This document shows, piece by piece, positions 26,564-35,391 of a stretch of 64,000 bases of DNA. This stretch comes from Thermoproteota archaeon (lineage in GTDB: Archaea > Korarchaeota > Korarchaeia > Korarchaeales > Korarchaeaceae), in NCBI GenBank assembly GCA_027491435.1, contig JAOZFG010000004.1, positions 124,001 through 188,000 of the forward strand, given 5' to 3'. The position numbers were made by a program, and so were the translations under genes. The stretch's first letter is position 1. Every line of letters starts with the position of its first letter. The notes below the pieces were generated by a model. The model did not search any database and was not told the origin of the DNA. It saw only the letters and a program-made list of their open reading frames with translations.

Positions 26564-27751
26564 GTGATAGAAGGGATCAAAATCCTCGATTTTTCTCGCG
26601 TTCTAGCCGGTCCCTTTGTAACCATGATTCTGGGGGAGTTGGGGGCCGACGTCATAAAGGTAGAGCCCCCAAGAGGAGATGAGACCCGTCAATGGAGCCC
26701 CATAGTCAATGGGGAGAGCGCTTACTTCATGAGTATAAACAGGAACAAGAGGAGCATAGTGATAAACCTGAAGGATGAGAGGGGCAGGGAGATAGTTCAC
26801 AAGCTGGTTAGAGAAGCTGATGTAGTTGTAGAGAACTTCAGGGCCGGTGTCGCTAAGTCCTTGGGAATAGATTACGAAACTCTGAAGGAGATAAACCCCA
26901 AACTCATCTATTGTAGCATCAGGGGGTTCGGAGACAGCAGCCCCTACTCTCAAAGGCCAGCCTACGACATAATACTGCAAGCCATGAGCGGCCTGATGGC
27001 AACTACCGGTGAAGAGGGCAGACCACCTGTTAGGGTCTCTTTCGCATTGTTCGACATAATCTCAGGGTTAATAGCTGCAATCTCAATATTAGGAGCTTTG
27101 ATAGAAAGGGAGAAGACGGGCAAGGGGAAGAGAATAGAGGTCTCTTTATATGACAGCTCGATATTCGGGATGAGCTATATCCCCATGATTTACCTGATGA
27201 CCGGCAGGGTTCCGCCAAGGCTGGGCTCAGCCCATCCATCAATAGTGCCTTATCAGGCCTTCCTGTGCAAGGATGGGAAGTGGCTGATAGTGGCGGTGAC
27301 TAACGAGAAGTTCTGGTCGAACTTCTGTAGGGCCATCGGCAGAGAGGATCTGATAGAAGATGAAAGGTTCAGGACGAATCCGGACAGGGTGAGGAATAGA
27401 GACCTGTTAATCCCAATCCTAGAGGAGATCATGAAGGGAAAGACAAGAGAAGAGTGGATGAAGATATTTGAGGAGTACGGCGTCCCCTATGGGCCCGTTT
27501 ACGAACTTAATGAGGTGTTTGAAGACCCCCATATCAAGTCCTCTCGCATAGTAGTTGAGTTAGACCACGAGTCCCTGGATAAAGTCAAGCAGATACTGTT
27601 TCCTGCCTTATTTGACGGCCGTAGGCTGAAGCCCAAGTCGGCTCCCCCGACCTTAGGTAGTAGCGCAAGGGAGATATTAAAGGAACTGGGTTACCCAGAT
27701 GATCTCGTAGATTCCCTAATAAGCGAGGGGGTAGTTTGCTGTGATAGGTAG
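26564..27751 (+). CDS. Class III (CaiB/BaiF-type) CoA-transferase
   Basis: 395 residues. It has the family N terminus (IKILDFSRVLAGPFVTMILGELGADVIKVE), the RNKRSIVINLK strand, and the catalytic Asp in a Y-D-I-I-L-Q segment near 135 (RPAYDIILQ). It moves CoA between carboxylic acids. Sitting inside a Liv-type transport operon, it suggests that the imported compound is, or becomes, an acid that is activated as a CoA thioester. The start is a GTG at 26564, 11 nt after livF. It overlaps the next gene by 11 nt. Confidence 0.9.
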   Translation: MIEGIKILDFSRVLAGPFVTMILGELGADVIKVEPPRGDETRQWSPIVNGESAYFMSINRNKRSIVINLKDERGREIVHKLVREADVVVENFRAGVAKSLGIDYETLKEINPKLIYCSIRGFGDSSPYSQRPAYDIILQAMSGLMATTGEEGRPPVRVSFALFDIISGLIAAISILGALIEREKTGKGKRIEVSLYDSSIFGMSYIPMIYLMTGRVPPRLGSAHPSIVPYQAFLCKDGKWLIVAVTNEKFWSNFCRAIGREDLIEDERFRTNPDRVRNRDLLIPILEEIMKGKTREEWMKIFEEYGVPYGPVYELNEVFEDPHIKSSRIVVELDHESLDKVKQILFPALFDGRRLKPKSAPPTLGSSAREILKELGYPDDLVDSLISEGVVCCDR

Positions 27752-29042
27752 AGTTAAGGCCCTACTGTTGCTAACCCTGTTAGTCTTAGTGGGCGTAGCC
27801 CTTTTCGTTTTCATAACATTTACCTCGGAGAACACGTTAAAATCAGAGATACTAGCTCCTAAGAAGACGGAGTACATAGTCGTGGGTACAGTACTGCCCT
27901 TGACTGGGAAGTACTCGATAGAGGGGCTTAACGCTCTCAACGGAATTCAGACCATGATAGAATGGGTAAACGTACACAAGGGCGGACTTAATATTGGAGG
28001 AAGGCTCTACAAGTTAAAGCTGGTCTACTTCGACTCCAAGAGCTCTCCTGAGGAGACCACCAGATTGTACAGGGAGCTTCAGGAGAATTACAAGGTGGAC
28101 TTCTTCTTAGGCCCCTACACCAGTAAGCTGACCGTAGCGGCCTTGAAAGCCGTAAAGGACAAGATAATGATGATTCACGGGGGAGCCAGCGACATGTTGA
28201 TAAGGATGGGATACAAGTACGCTGTTCAGGTGATAACCCCTGCCAGCTTCTACATGAAGGGAGTAGTAGACCTAATCGCTGAGAAGGACCCAAACGCCAA
28301 AATAGCACTCATATATGAGGAATCTCCGTTCTCGCTTTCAGTAGCTGGAGGTGTCCGATCTCAGGTGAAGTATCATAACATGTACGGTAAGAAGATAGAG
28401 ATAGTTTATGATAAAGCTTACAGAAGTCTAGAAGATATACCGAAACTCGTGGAGGAGGCGATGAACTCTGGGGCTACCGTGTTGATAGGAGGGGGGCACT
28501 TTGAAGACAGCTCCTACTTGGTTGAGACGGCTTGGAAGAAGGGATGGAGGCTTAAGGCCTTAGGAATACTGATAGCTCCCGTGTTCCCCGAATTTTACGA
28601 TAGGTTAGGTGAGGCTGCCAATTACGTGATGGCTCCAACTCAATGGGAGCCTTCAGCCAACTACAACCCAATATTGGCCACGAAGATAGGCGTTGAATGG
28701 TACGGACCTCCTATAGAAGAGTTCGTCCACATGTACAAGAACCTAACTAGGGGAGAGGAGCCCACTTATCAAGCCGCTGAAGCAGCTGCAGCGGTCCTAT
28801 ATCTAGTGAGGGCCATAGAAGAGGCTAACAGCCTTGATCAGAAGGCTGTAAGAGACGCCTTCAACAAGCTCGACATTCTAACGTTCTTCGGAAGGCTCAA
28901 GATAGACCCGGCAACTGGTATGCAGGTGACCCACGAGATGTTGATAGTCCAGTGGCAGGACGGTAAGAAGGTGATAGTCTACCCGGAGAAGGTGGCCCAA
29001 AAGGAGCCCGTTTACCCTGCAGGCAGGTGGTGGACCGGTTGA
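27741..29042 (+). CDS. Second Liv-type substrate-binding protein (paralogue)
   Basis: 433 residues: an N-terminal hydrophobic anchor (about 5-28) followed directly by a type I periplasmic binding fold. Large parts match the protein at 21746 closely, for example VDLIAEKDPNAKIALIYE and the DAFNKLDILTFFGRLKIDP stretch. It lacks the Thr/Pro linker and the pilin-like MRRGVSK start of that copy. The two copies probably arose by duplication within the operon and may bind different ligands. The GTG start overlaps the CoA-transferase gene by 11 nt. Confidence 0.88.
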   Translation: MIGRVKALLLLTLLVLVGVALFVFITFTSENTLKSEILAPKKTEYIVVGTVLPLTGKYSIEGLNALNGIQTMIEWVNVHKGGLNIGGRLYKLKLVYFDSKSSPEETTRLYRELQENYKVDFFLGPYTSKLTVAALKAVKDKIMMIHGGASDMLIRMGYKYAVQVITPASFYMKGVVDLIAEKDPNAKIALIYEESPFSLSVAGGVRSQVKYHNMYGKKIEIVYDKAYRSLEDIPKLVEEAMNSGATVLIGGGHFEDSSYLVETAWKKGWRLKALGILIAPVFPEFYDRLGEAANYVMAPTQWEPSANYNPILATKIGVEWYGPPIEEFVHMYKNLTRGEEPTYQAAEAAAAVLYLVRAIEEANSLDQKAVRDAFNKLDILTFFGRLKIDPATGMQVTHEMLIVQWQDGKKVIVYPEKVAQKEPVYPAGRWWTG

Positions 29043-29650
29043 GGGACAGGATAGACGCCACTATACTCAAGAGCTCAGCTAGCGTTCAGGAGGTAATTGA
29101 CTTCGCGCTGAAGGTCGATGCAGGTAGGTTTAGGGCCCTAGCCACCTACCCCTTCTTTTATCTCTATATGCAAGGCCTAGACCTGAGGGTGAAAAAGGTA
29201 GGGGTCGTGGACTTCCCCTATGGCGTCTCCCCAGTAAATGTTAAGGTGAAGGAGGCCCTCCTATGCAAGGAGCTCAGGTTAGACGAGATAGATTACGTAG
29301 TTAACATAGCGGCCTTCAAGAGTTTTCCTGGCTATGCCAGGCAGGAAGCTCTAAGCATAACTTCGGCCTTTCCGGGAACCGTCAAGGCCATAGTGGAGGT
29401 CCCCTTGCTGACCGAGGATGAGCTCTCAAGGCTCGTGGAGGAGCTTAGGGGATCTGGTGTCAGCTTCCTGAAGACCTCTACAGGCCTTTACAGGCCTGTA
29501 ACTCCGGAAGACGTGAGGAAGTTAAGGAAAATATCCAAGGGAGACTTCCTGATAAAGGCCTCCGGAGGAATCAGGGACTCGAAGACGGCCAAGAAGCTGA
29601 TAGAGGCAGGGGCTGACGTCCTAGGGACTAGCACCCCCTTCAACTTTTAG
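29039..29650 (+). CDS. deoC: Deoxyribose-phosphate aldolase
   Basis: About 203 residues of a TIM barrel. The Schiff-base Lys is in FLKTSTG, and the second conserved Lys is in LIKASGGIRD. It splits 2-deoxyribose-5-phosphate to acetaldehyde and glyceraldehyde-3-phosphate in nucleoside breakdown. A TTG at 29039 follows AGGTGGTGG and overlaps the stop of the binding protein gene; a GTG at 29027 is also in frame. The 3' end overlaps the convergent phosphohexomutase gene by 30 nt. Its link to the transporter upstream is positional only; a nucleoside phosphorylase lies at 54110. Confidence 0.9.
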   Translation: MRDRIDATILKSSASVQEVIDFALKVDAGRFRALATYPFFYLYMQGLDLRVKKVGVVDFPYGVSPVNVKVKEALLCKELRLDEIDYVVNIAAFKSFPGYARQEALSITSAFPGTVKAIVEVPLLTEDELSRLVEELRGSGVSFLKTSTGLYRPVTPEDVRKLRKISKGDFLIKASGGIRDSKTAKKLIEAGADVLGTSTPFNF

Positions 29651-30955
29651 AGCCTCCTTCAGTAACGACTCCCCCAACTCAAATAGCCTCTTAAGTGCGT
29701 GAGGAGTTTCCGCTTCCACGTACAGCCTGAACAGGGGCTCAGTACCTGAGGGTCGGATTAAGAACCACCCCTCTTGAAAATCAACCCTCACGCCGTCTAT
29801 ATGAGAAAAGCTCCCGTCAAGTTGGCTTGTTAACTCCATAACCCTCTTCAACACTTCCCCCTTCACCTTATCTGGGCAGTAGTAGCCTCTCTTCTTCCTG
29901 AAGTATTTGGGGAACTTCTCGAATAGGCCGGACGGCCTCTTGGCTAGGTTAACTAGTTTAATTAACGTGTACAGTGGATCCCCATAGAGTAGGTTGTCCG
30001 GCCATATGTACTTGCCGCTCTCCTCAAAACCTAAGAATCCACCTTCTTTCAGAAGGGCATCTACTATGGCCGGAGGTCCTATCCTAGTGTATACAACGCG
30101 AATACCCCTCTCCGCCAGCAGGGTAACCACTCTAGAAGTGTTTATGGGGCAGATCACCACATCCCCTGGCTTACCGTATTCCATGGCCAACAAAGTGCCC
30201 AAGTAATCTGGGGGTATGACTTCCCCCCTTTCATCCACAAAGATCGCCCTGTCGCCATCCCCATCAAAGGAAATCCCTAGATCAGCTCCCTCATCTCTTA
30301 CCTTAGCTCTCAGCCTGGCCAGGCTATTTTCATCTGGCTCGGGTGCCCTTTTAGGGAAGGTTCCATCGAGCTCCTCGTTGTACACCACGTAGTCGAACTC
30401 GAGGGCGTCAAAGACACCCTTTAACGCCCTTACAATGGGGGAATGGCCACCGTCAGCCACCACTTTAAGCTTTCTAGGCTCGATCTCAACCTCTAACAGG
30501 TCCTCTAGGTAGTGCCTATCAGGATCTTCCTCTGACAATTTACCTACGTCCCTCCATGAGGCCCCTCGAGAACTCCCCTCGGACAATATCCTCTCCACAA
30601 GGGCCTCATGCTCCCCGTGGAGCTCTGAGGTATCCTCTTCAAAGAGCAGAATGCCGTGTATTTCTGGGGGCGTGTGAGAACCCGTCACCACCGCTGAGCC
30701 CTTCAGCCCGAGCGACTTGGACGCGTGGAGCGCCGATGGGGTTGAAGTGATCCCATAGTAAATTACGTCGTTTCCCGTGTACATTATCCCAGACATTAAA
30801 GCCAAGGAGAGTAGCTCGCTTCCAAGCCTGGTGTCCCTACCAACCCCCACTGTTCCCCTCGCGAAGGTTGAGAAGGCCATGCCCAACCTCAGCGCCAGCT
30901 CGGGAGTTAGCCTATCCAGAGTCCCCCTTATCCCGGAGGTCCCGAACAACCTCAT
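29621..30955 (-). CDS. Phosphoglucosamine/phosphomannomutase family protein
   Basis: 444 residues, normal for the alpha-D-phosphohexomutase family. The catalytic phosphoserine is S93 in TGSHTPP, metal binding is DGDGDR around residue 229, and the phosphate-binding loop is RPSGTEP near 405. It interconverts the 1- and 6-phosphates of hexoses or hexosamines for glycan synthesis. The exact sugar cannot be read; the family in archaea includes GlmM. The loop has Thr where many archaeal members have Asn (TGSHNPP). It is divergent from the alcohol dehydrogenase. Confidence 0.9.
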   Translation of the reverse strand: MRLFGTSGIRGTLDRLTPELALRLGMAFSTFARGTVGVGRDTRLGSELLSLALMSGIMYTGNDVIYYGITSTPSALHASKSLGLKGSAVVTGSHTPPEIHGILLFEEDTSELHGEHEALVERILSEGSSRGASWRDVGKLSEEDPDRHYLEDLLEVEIEPRKLKVVADGGHSPIVRALKGVFDALEFDYVVYNEELDGTFPKRAPEPDENSLARLRAKVRDEGADLGISFDGDGDRAIFVDERGEVIPPDYLGTLLAMEYGKPGDVVICPINTSRVVTLLAERGIRVVYTRIGPPAIVDALLKEGGFLGFEESGKYIWPDNLLYGDPLYTLIKLVNLAKRPSGLFEKFPKYFRKKRGYYCPDKVKGEVLKRVMELTSQLDGSFSHIDGVRVDFQEGWFLIRPSGTEPLFRLYVEAETPHALKRLFELGESLLKEALKVEGGASP

Positions 30956-31005
30956 CCGCAGTCGCCCACCCTTATAACTTATAATCTTGGGTTAACTTGA
31001 TCCCC

Positions 31006-31980
31006 ATGAAGGCGGCCTTACTTTACGGTCCTAAGGACATCAGGGTTGAGGAGGTTCCCGAACCCAGTGGAGAGGTGCTAATTGAGGTTGAGGAGGTGGG
31101 CATATGCGGCACAGACAAGTCGCTCTACAGGGGAACCTACAGGCTGAAGAAGAGGCCCCTGATCCCAGGTCACGAGATCTCCGGAAAGGTCGTCTCGGCC
31201 CCAGTTGAAGGGCTTATAGGCAAGAGGGTGACCACGGAGATAAACATCTCTTGCGGAAAGTGCTGGTACTGCAGGCGAGGGATGGAGACCCATTGCCCAT
31301 ACAGGAAGGCAATAGGCATATCCACCGACGGGGGGATGGCAGAACTGCTCAGCGTCCCCTTAAAGCTGGTTCACCCGGTGGATTTACCTCCGGAGGAGGC
31401 AAGCTTCGTGGAACCACTGGCCGCCGTTATAGAGACCTTTGTGATGGCTCCCCCTGAAGAGGGCTCCAATTTCCTGATTCTGGGAGCCGGGACCATAGCC
31501 TTGCTGACCGCTCAATACGTTAGGACGTTCAAACCTGGTGACGTGGTGATAACCGCTAGGGGAGATTCGCCTAAGAGGGAGATGGCCTCTAGATACGCCC
31601 GATTCGTTCCGTTAGAGGAGCTAGATAGCTACAAGAGAAAGGAAACACCGGAAGGAGCTGGATTCGATTACGTGATAGAGGCCACAGGAAGCCCTGAAGG
31701 AGCTAAGCTAGCTCTAGAACACGTTAGGCCCAGGGGAGTGGTGGCCGCTAAATCCACTCACGGCGAGATTGTTGGTTTGGATTACACTTCACTGGTTGTC
31801 AAGGAGGTCTCCCTGGTAGGCAGCAGGTGCGGCCCCTTTGACAAGGCCATAGAAGCCATATCTTCTGGAGTAGTTGAGGTAACCTCTCTGATAACGTCGA
31901 AGTTCTCCTTGGATGAAGTCAAAGAGGCGTTCGAGACCTCCCTAAAAAGGGATCAGGTGAAGGTGCACATCATTCCTTAA
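31006..31980 (+). CDS. Zinc-dependent medium-chain alcohol/polyol dehydrogenase
   Basis: About 324 residues. The catalytic zinc ligands are in GICGTDKS and PGHEISG, and a structural zinc Cys cluster reads C-G-K-C-W-Y-C and, further on, THC. The Rossmann loop is LGAGTIALL near 165. It oxidises an alcohol or polyol with NAD(P)+; threonine or sugar-alcohol dehydrogenases are the nearest types. The ATG at 31006 is preferred to a TTG at 30997; a TATA-like CTTATAACTTATAAT lies about 30 nt upstream. The last 11 nt overlap the convergent permease gene. Confidence 0.88.
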   Translation: MKAALLYGPKDIRVEEVPEPSGEVLIEVEEVGICGTDKSLYRGTYRLKKRPLIPGHEISGKVVSAPVEGLIGKRVTTEINISCGKCWYCRRGMETHCPYRKAIGISTDGGMAELLSVPLKLVHPVDLPPEEASFVEPLAAVIETFVMAPPEEGSNFLILGAGTIALLTAQYVRTFKPGDVVITARGDSPKREMASRYARFVPLEELDSYKRKETPEGAGFDYVIEATGSPEGAKLALEHVRPRGVVAAKSTHGEIVGLDYTSLVVKEVSLVGSRCGPFDKAIEAISSGVVEVTSLITSKFSLDEVKEAFETSLKRDQVKVHIIP

Positions 31981-32869
31981 TGTACGGCTTCCCCAGCGCC
32001 GGCGGTATCTTGGCCTTCCTCATGAAGACGGTCACCACGGCTAGGGTAGCTACGTAAGGAACTATCTTGAACAAGTACGCCATTGACGGGTTTAAGCTGA
32101 CCACGCTAAGGTAGATTGCCAAGGATTCAAAGAACCCGAAAATGAACCCGCCTAGCAGGGCGTTAATAGGGTTCCACTTGCTGAACACGACATTAGCCAG
32201 GGCTATGAACCCCCTTCCAGCGGTTATCTCCTTAGTAAACTGGCCCACCCAATCTAGGGAGAGGTGAGAGCCAGCCAAACCAGCGAGCATCCCCCCAACT
32301 ACCGTAGCTATGGACCTAACTCTCATCACGTTAACTCCCATAGCTTCAGCAGCCTTGGGGTCCTCCCCACAGGCCCTTATCATGAGACCCCACTTAGTCC
32401 TGAACAGGACGTACCAGGATAGCAGGCTTATCGCGACGCTAACTGGCAGCAGGGTGGAGATGGGATAACAGCATACGTATATCTTGGGAAGGGTGGGTAG
32501 CTGAGGGGAGTTACCGTAGGTGCCCCACATGTAAACCAGGGTTACGACGGACATTCCGTAGGCGAATAAGTTCACCCCAACTCCTATCACTATCTGATCT
32601 CCCCTAAGTAGAACCCCTAGGAGGGCGTGTAGCGCTCCAAGGAGAGCTCCGGTTACCAGCCCCACCGTAATGGCTAAGGCCAGATTTCCTGTGTAGTAAG
32701 CAGTGACCCCTGAAGTCAGGGCTGACAGCAACATCGTCCCCTCTATGCCTATGTTCACCACCCCAGACCTCTCCGCTATTATCTCCCCAACTCCCGCTAG
32801 AACCAGAGGTATCATGGGAGGTATAGAGCCCGCTATCAGGTCGGCAACCTCACTCAGCACCTCTACCAA
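31970..32869 (-). CDS. BMP/nucleoside-type ABC permease, second subunit
   Basis: 299 residues with about eight hydrophobic helices and the family's coupling sequence RACGEDPKAAEAMGVNVMRVR. The N-terminal PPMIPLVLAGVGEIIAERSGVVNIG stretch is typical of YufQ/BmpC-type permeases of purine nucleoside importers. It overlaps the upstream permease gene by 20 nt, indicating translational coupling. Confidence 0.9.
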   Translation of the reverse strand: MVEVLSEVADLIAGSIPPMIPLVLAGVGEIIAERSGVVNIGIEGTMLLSALTSGVTAYYTGNLALAITVGLVTGALLGALHALLGVLLRGDQIVIGVGVNLFAYGMSVVTLVYMWGTYGNSPQLPTLPKIYVCCYPISTLLPVSVAISLLSWYVLFRTKWGLMIRACGEDPKAAEAMGVNVMRVRSIATVVGGMLAGLAGSHLSLDWVGQFTKEITAGRGFIALANVVFSKWNPINALLGGFIFGFFESLAIYLSVVSLNPSMAYLFKIVPYVATLAVVTVFMRKAKIPPALGKPYIKE

Positions 32870-33893
32870 CCTTCCTCACCCTTAAGTAGCTTATCAGCAT
32901 CCTATAGGCGTAGGGCATCGCCAACGATATTATTATAACCCCGCTAAGAGCGTCTGTGAGCTCTTTGGGAACGTTCATCGAGACTTGCATTCTCTGACCG
33001 CCTAGCAACAACATGGAGAAGAATATGGACGAGAGGATTATCCCGATCGGGTTGTTTCTCCCCATGAGCGCCACGCCTATGCCGTCAAACCCCATCCCAT
33101 ACATGGAGGTTAGGAGCTGATCCATGTAGTACGTGAAACCTATAACGTTAAGGGCCCCGCTGAACCCGCCGAACACACCTCCCAGGGCCATTGATAGGGT
33201 GAAAGTCCTCCTCGGGTTTATGCCCGCATAAACAGCTGACCTCCTGGAAAGCCCTGAGACCCTGATCTCATATCCTAGCTTAGTGTGATAGACTAGGAAG
33301 TAGGCCACTAAGGCCAGGGCTATGGACACTAGAAAGGAAACGTGAAGCTTAACCCCGCTCAGGTCTATTGTAGACAGCCTAGAGCCTTCAGGAACTGAGA
33401 CAGACCTGTAAGGAGCTAAGGGATTGTAGAGGTACGTGGTTATCAGGTAGATGGAGAGGTAGTAAAAGGTCCAGTTCATCATTATGGCAGTTATCACCTC
33501 ATTTACTTCTCTATAAGCCCTTAAAGCCCCTATTACGAGCCCCACTAACCCTCCTGCCAGGGCCCCAGACGCCAAAGGCAGCAAGGGGTTGGGAGAATAA
33601 AGGGAGACGGCCAGGGCAACTAGACCTCCCACGTACATCTGGCCCTCTCCTCCTATGTTGAAGGCCGACGCTAAAGCTGGCACCGAGAAGGCCAGACCGG
33701 TCATCATGATCAGTGAAGACCTGCTCAACAGGTAGTCTGGGTCAGATAGACCCCCAAGGGTTATCAGGTAGAGTCCCTTTAAGGGGTCGAATCCCATAAG
33801 GCTCATTATCAAGGCAGCTACTGAGAAACCGGCTAGTACTGAGCCGATTACCTCCAACACAAACTGAAGGTATTCCCTAAGCACGTACACCAC
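32850..33893 (-). CDS. BMP/nucleoside-type ABC permease, first subunit
   Basis: 347 residues with about nine membrane helices. It carries the YufP/BmpB-type pattern FNIGGEGQMYVGGL in the first third and EIRVSGLSRRSAVYAGINPRR as the coupling loop. With the next gene's product it makes the nucleoside channel. It overlaps the ATPase gene by 17 nt and the second permease gene by 20 nt. Confidence 0.9.
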   Translation of the reverse strand: MVYVLREYLQFVLEVIGSVLAGFSVAALIMSLMGFDPLKGLYLITLGGLSDPDYLLSRSSLIMMTGLAFSVPALASAFNIGGEGQMYVGGLVALAVSLYSPNPLLPLASGALAGGLVGLVIGALRAYREVNEVITAIMMNWTFYYLSIYLITTYLYNPLAPYRSVSVPEGSRLSTIDLSGVKLHVSFLVSIALALVAYFLVYHTKLGYEIRVSGLSRRSAVYAGINPRRTFTLSMALGGVFGGFSGALNVIGFTYYMDQLLTSMYGMGFDGIGVALMGRNNPIGIILSSIFFSMLLLGGQRMQVSMNVPKELTDALSGVIIISLAMPYAYRMLISYLRVRKVGRGAE

Positions 33894-35367
33894 CCATTAA
33901 CAGGCCTATTCTCTCCAAACTGAAGCTCTCGGATGGGCCCTCAGCTATTATCTTCCCTTCGTACATGACAGCTATCCTATCGCTCAACTGAAATACCTCA
34001 TCCAAATCTGTGGAGACCAGGAGGATGGCCTTGCCAGAATCTCTTAACTCTAGTATCTTCTTTCTTACGTACTCAGTGGCCGCCACGTCCAATCCGTGAG
34101 TGGGCTCAGAGGCTATAACTAGAGAAGGATTTCTCGATATCTCCCTGCCCAACATGAACTTCTGTTGATTTCCACCGCTTAACCTTCCCACAGGAGTATT
34201 GAGGCTGTCCACTAACACGTTGAACGACTTGACTATTTTATCAGCCTCCTCTCTAGCCCTCCCCCATTCTATCACGGGTCCGCTGGAGAACTCCTTGATC
34301 CTAGTCAAGACCACGTTCTCGACGAGGTTCATCTCCATCACTAGCCCGACAGGCCTTAGGTCTGGTATATAAGCTAGACCCCTATCGTAAACCTCCCTAG
34401 TAGCCCTGCCAGTTAACTCTTCACCGCCTATGATGACCTGTCCCCTCTGCGCTTTCCTGATTCCAACGATGGCTTCGACCAGCTCCTTCTGACCGTTGCC
34501 CTGCACACCTGCGATCCCAACTATTTCCCCCTCCCTGACCGTTAAGGAAGCGCCTTTGACAGCCCAGACGCCGTCATCGCCCTCGACCCACAAGTCCTTG
34601 ACCTTGAGGACGGGCCTTCCTGGGCTGACCTTTTTGCGGCTCAGTTGAAACAGAACCTCCCTTCCCACCATCATCCTAGCTAGCTCTACGTCGCTCACTT
34701 CCTCAGTCCTGTGAGTGCCAACCACCCTGCCCCTTCGAAGCACCGTCACCCTATCGGTAATTTCCCTAACCTCCTTCAACTTGTGGGTTATGAATATTAT
34801 GGTCAAACCATCATCCCTGAGCCTCCTTAGAACCTTAAAGAGGTCCCTCACTTCTAAAGGCGTCAGAACTGAAGTGGGCTCGTCCAGTATGAGTACCTTG
34901 GCCTCCCTGACTAAGGCCTTAAGTATCTCAACCCTCTGCCTCATCCCAACCGGTAGATTAGACACCTCCTGATCTAAGGGGACCTTCAGACCAGTTGCCT
35001 CTATTAGATAATCTAACCTCTTCCTTACAGCCCTCTCATCCATCCCTATGCGAGTTGAGGATAGGACGATGTTTTCCATGACGGTGAATCCCTCTACCAG
35101 GGAAAACTTCTGGTAGACCATACCTATGCCGGCCTTAATGGCATCCCACGGACCGGAGAACCTCGCCTCCCTTCCGAACACCTTGATTCTACCGCCAGTC
35201 GGCTTGATCTCCCCGTACAATATCCTCATTAACGTCGTCTTTCCAGCGCCGTTCTCCCCAAGCAATCCGTGGATCTCGCCTTGTTCAACGGAGAAAGACA
35301 CCCCCTTTAAAGCGTAGGTGCCGTCAGGGTATACCTTCCTAACTTCCTCGAAGGAAACTGCCTCCAT
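33877..35367 (-). CDS. Duplicated ABC ATPase of a nucleoside/BMP importer
   Basis: 496 residues with two nucleotide-binding domains. Domain 1 (about 1-240) has Walker A GENGAGKT, signature LPVGMRQRVEI and Walker B LILDEPTSVLTP. Domain 2 (about 250-496) has a degenerate Walker A (GVQGNGQKEL), signature LSGGNQQKFML and Walker B region VIASEPTHGLD. This asymmetric design is usual for the YufO/RbsA-like class. It lies between the binding protein (25 nt away) and the permease genes. Confidence 0.92.
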   Translation of the reverse strand: MEAVSFEEVRKVYPDGTYALKGVSFSVEQGEIHGLLGENGAGKTTLMRILYGEIKPTGGRIKVFGREARFSGPWDAIKAGIGMVYQKFSLVEGFTVMENIVLSSTRIGMDERAVRKRLDYLIEATGLKVPLDQEVSNLPVGMRQRVEILKALVREAKVLILDEPTSVLTPLEVRDLFKVLRRLRDDGLTIIFITHKLKEVREITDRVTVLRRGRVVGTHRTEEVSDVELARMMVGREVLFQLSRKKVSPGRPVLKVKDLWVEGDDGVWAVKGASLTVREGEIVGIAGVQGNGQKELVEAIVGIRKAQRGQVIIGGEELTGRATREVYDRGLAYIPDLRPVGLVMEMNLVENVVLTRIKEFSSGPVIEWGRAREEADKIVKSFNVLVDSLNTPVGRLSGGNQQKFMLGREISRNPSLVIASEPTHGLDVAATEYVRKKILELRDSGKAILLVSTDLDEVFQLSDRIAVMYEGKIIAEGPSESFSLERIGLLMGGVRA

Positions 35368-35391
35368 ATCAATTCCCTCAAAAAAGAGGGG

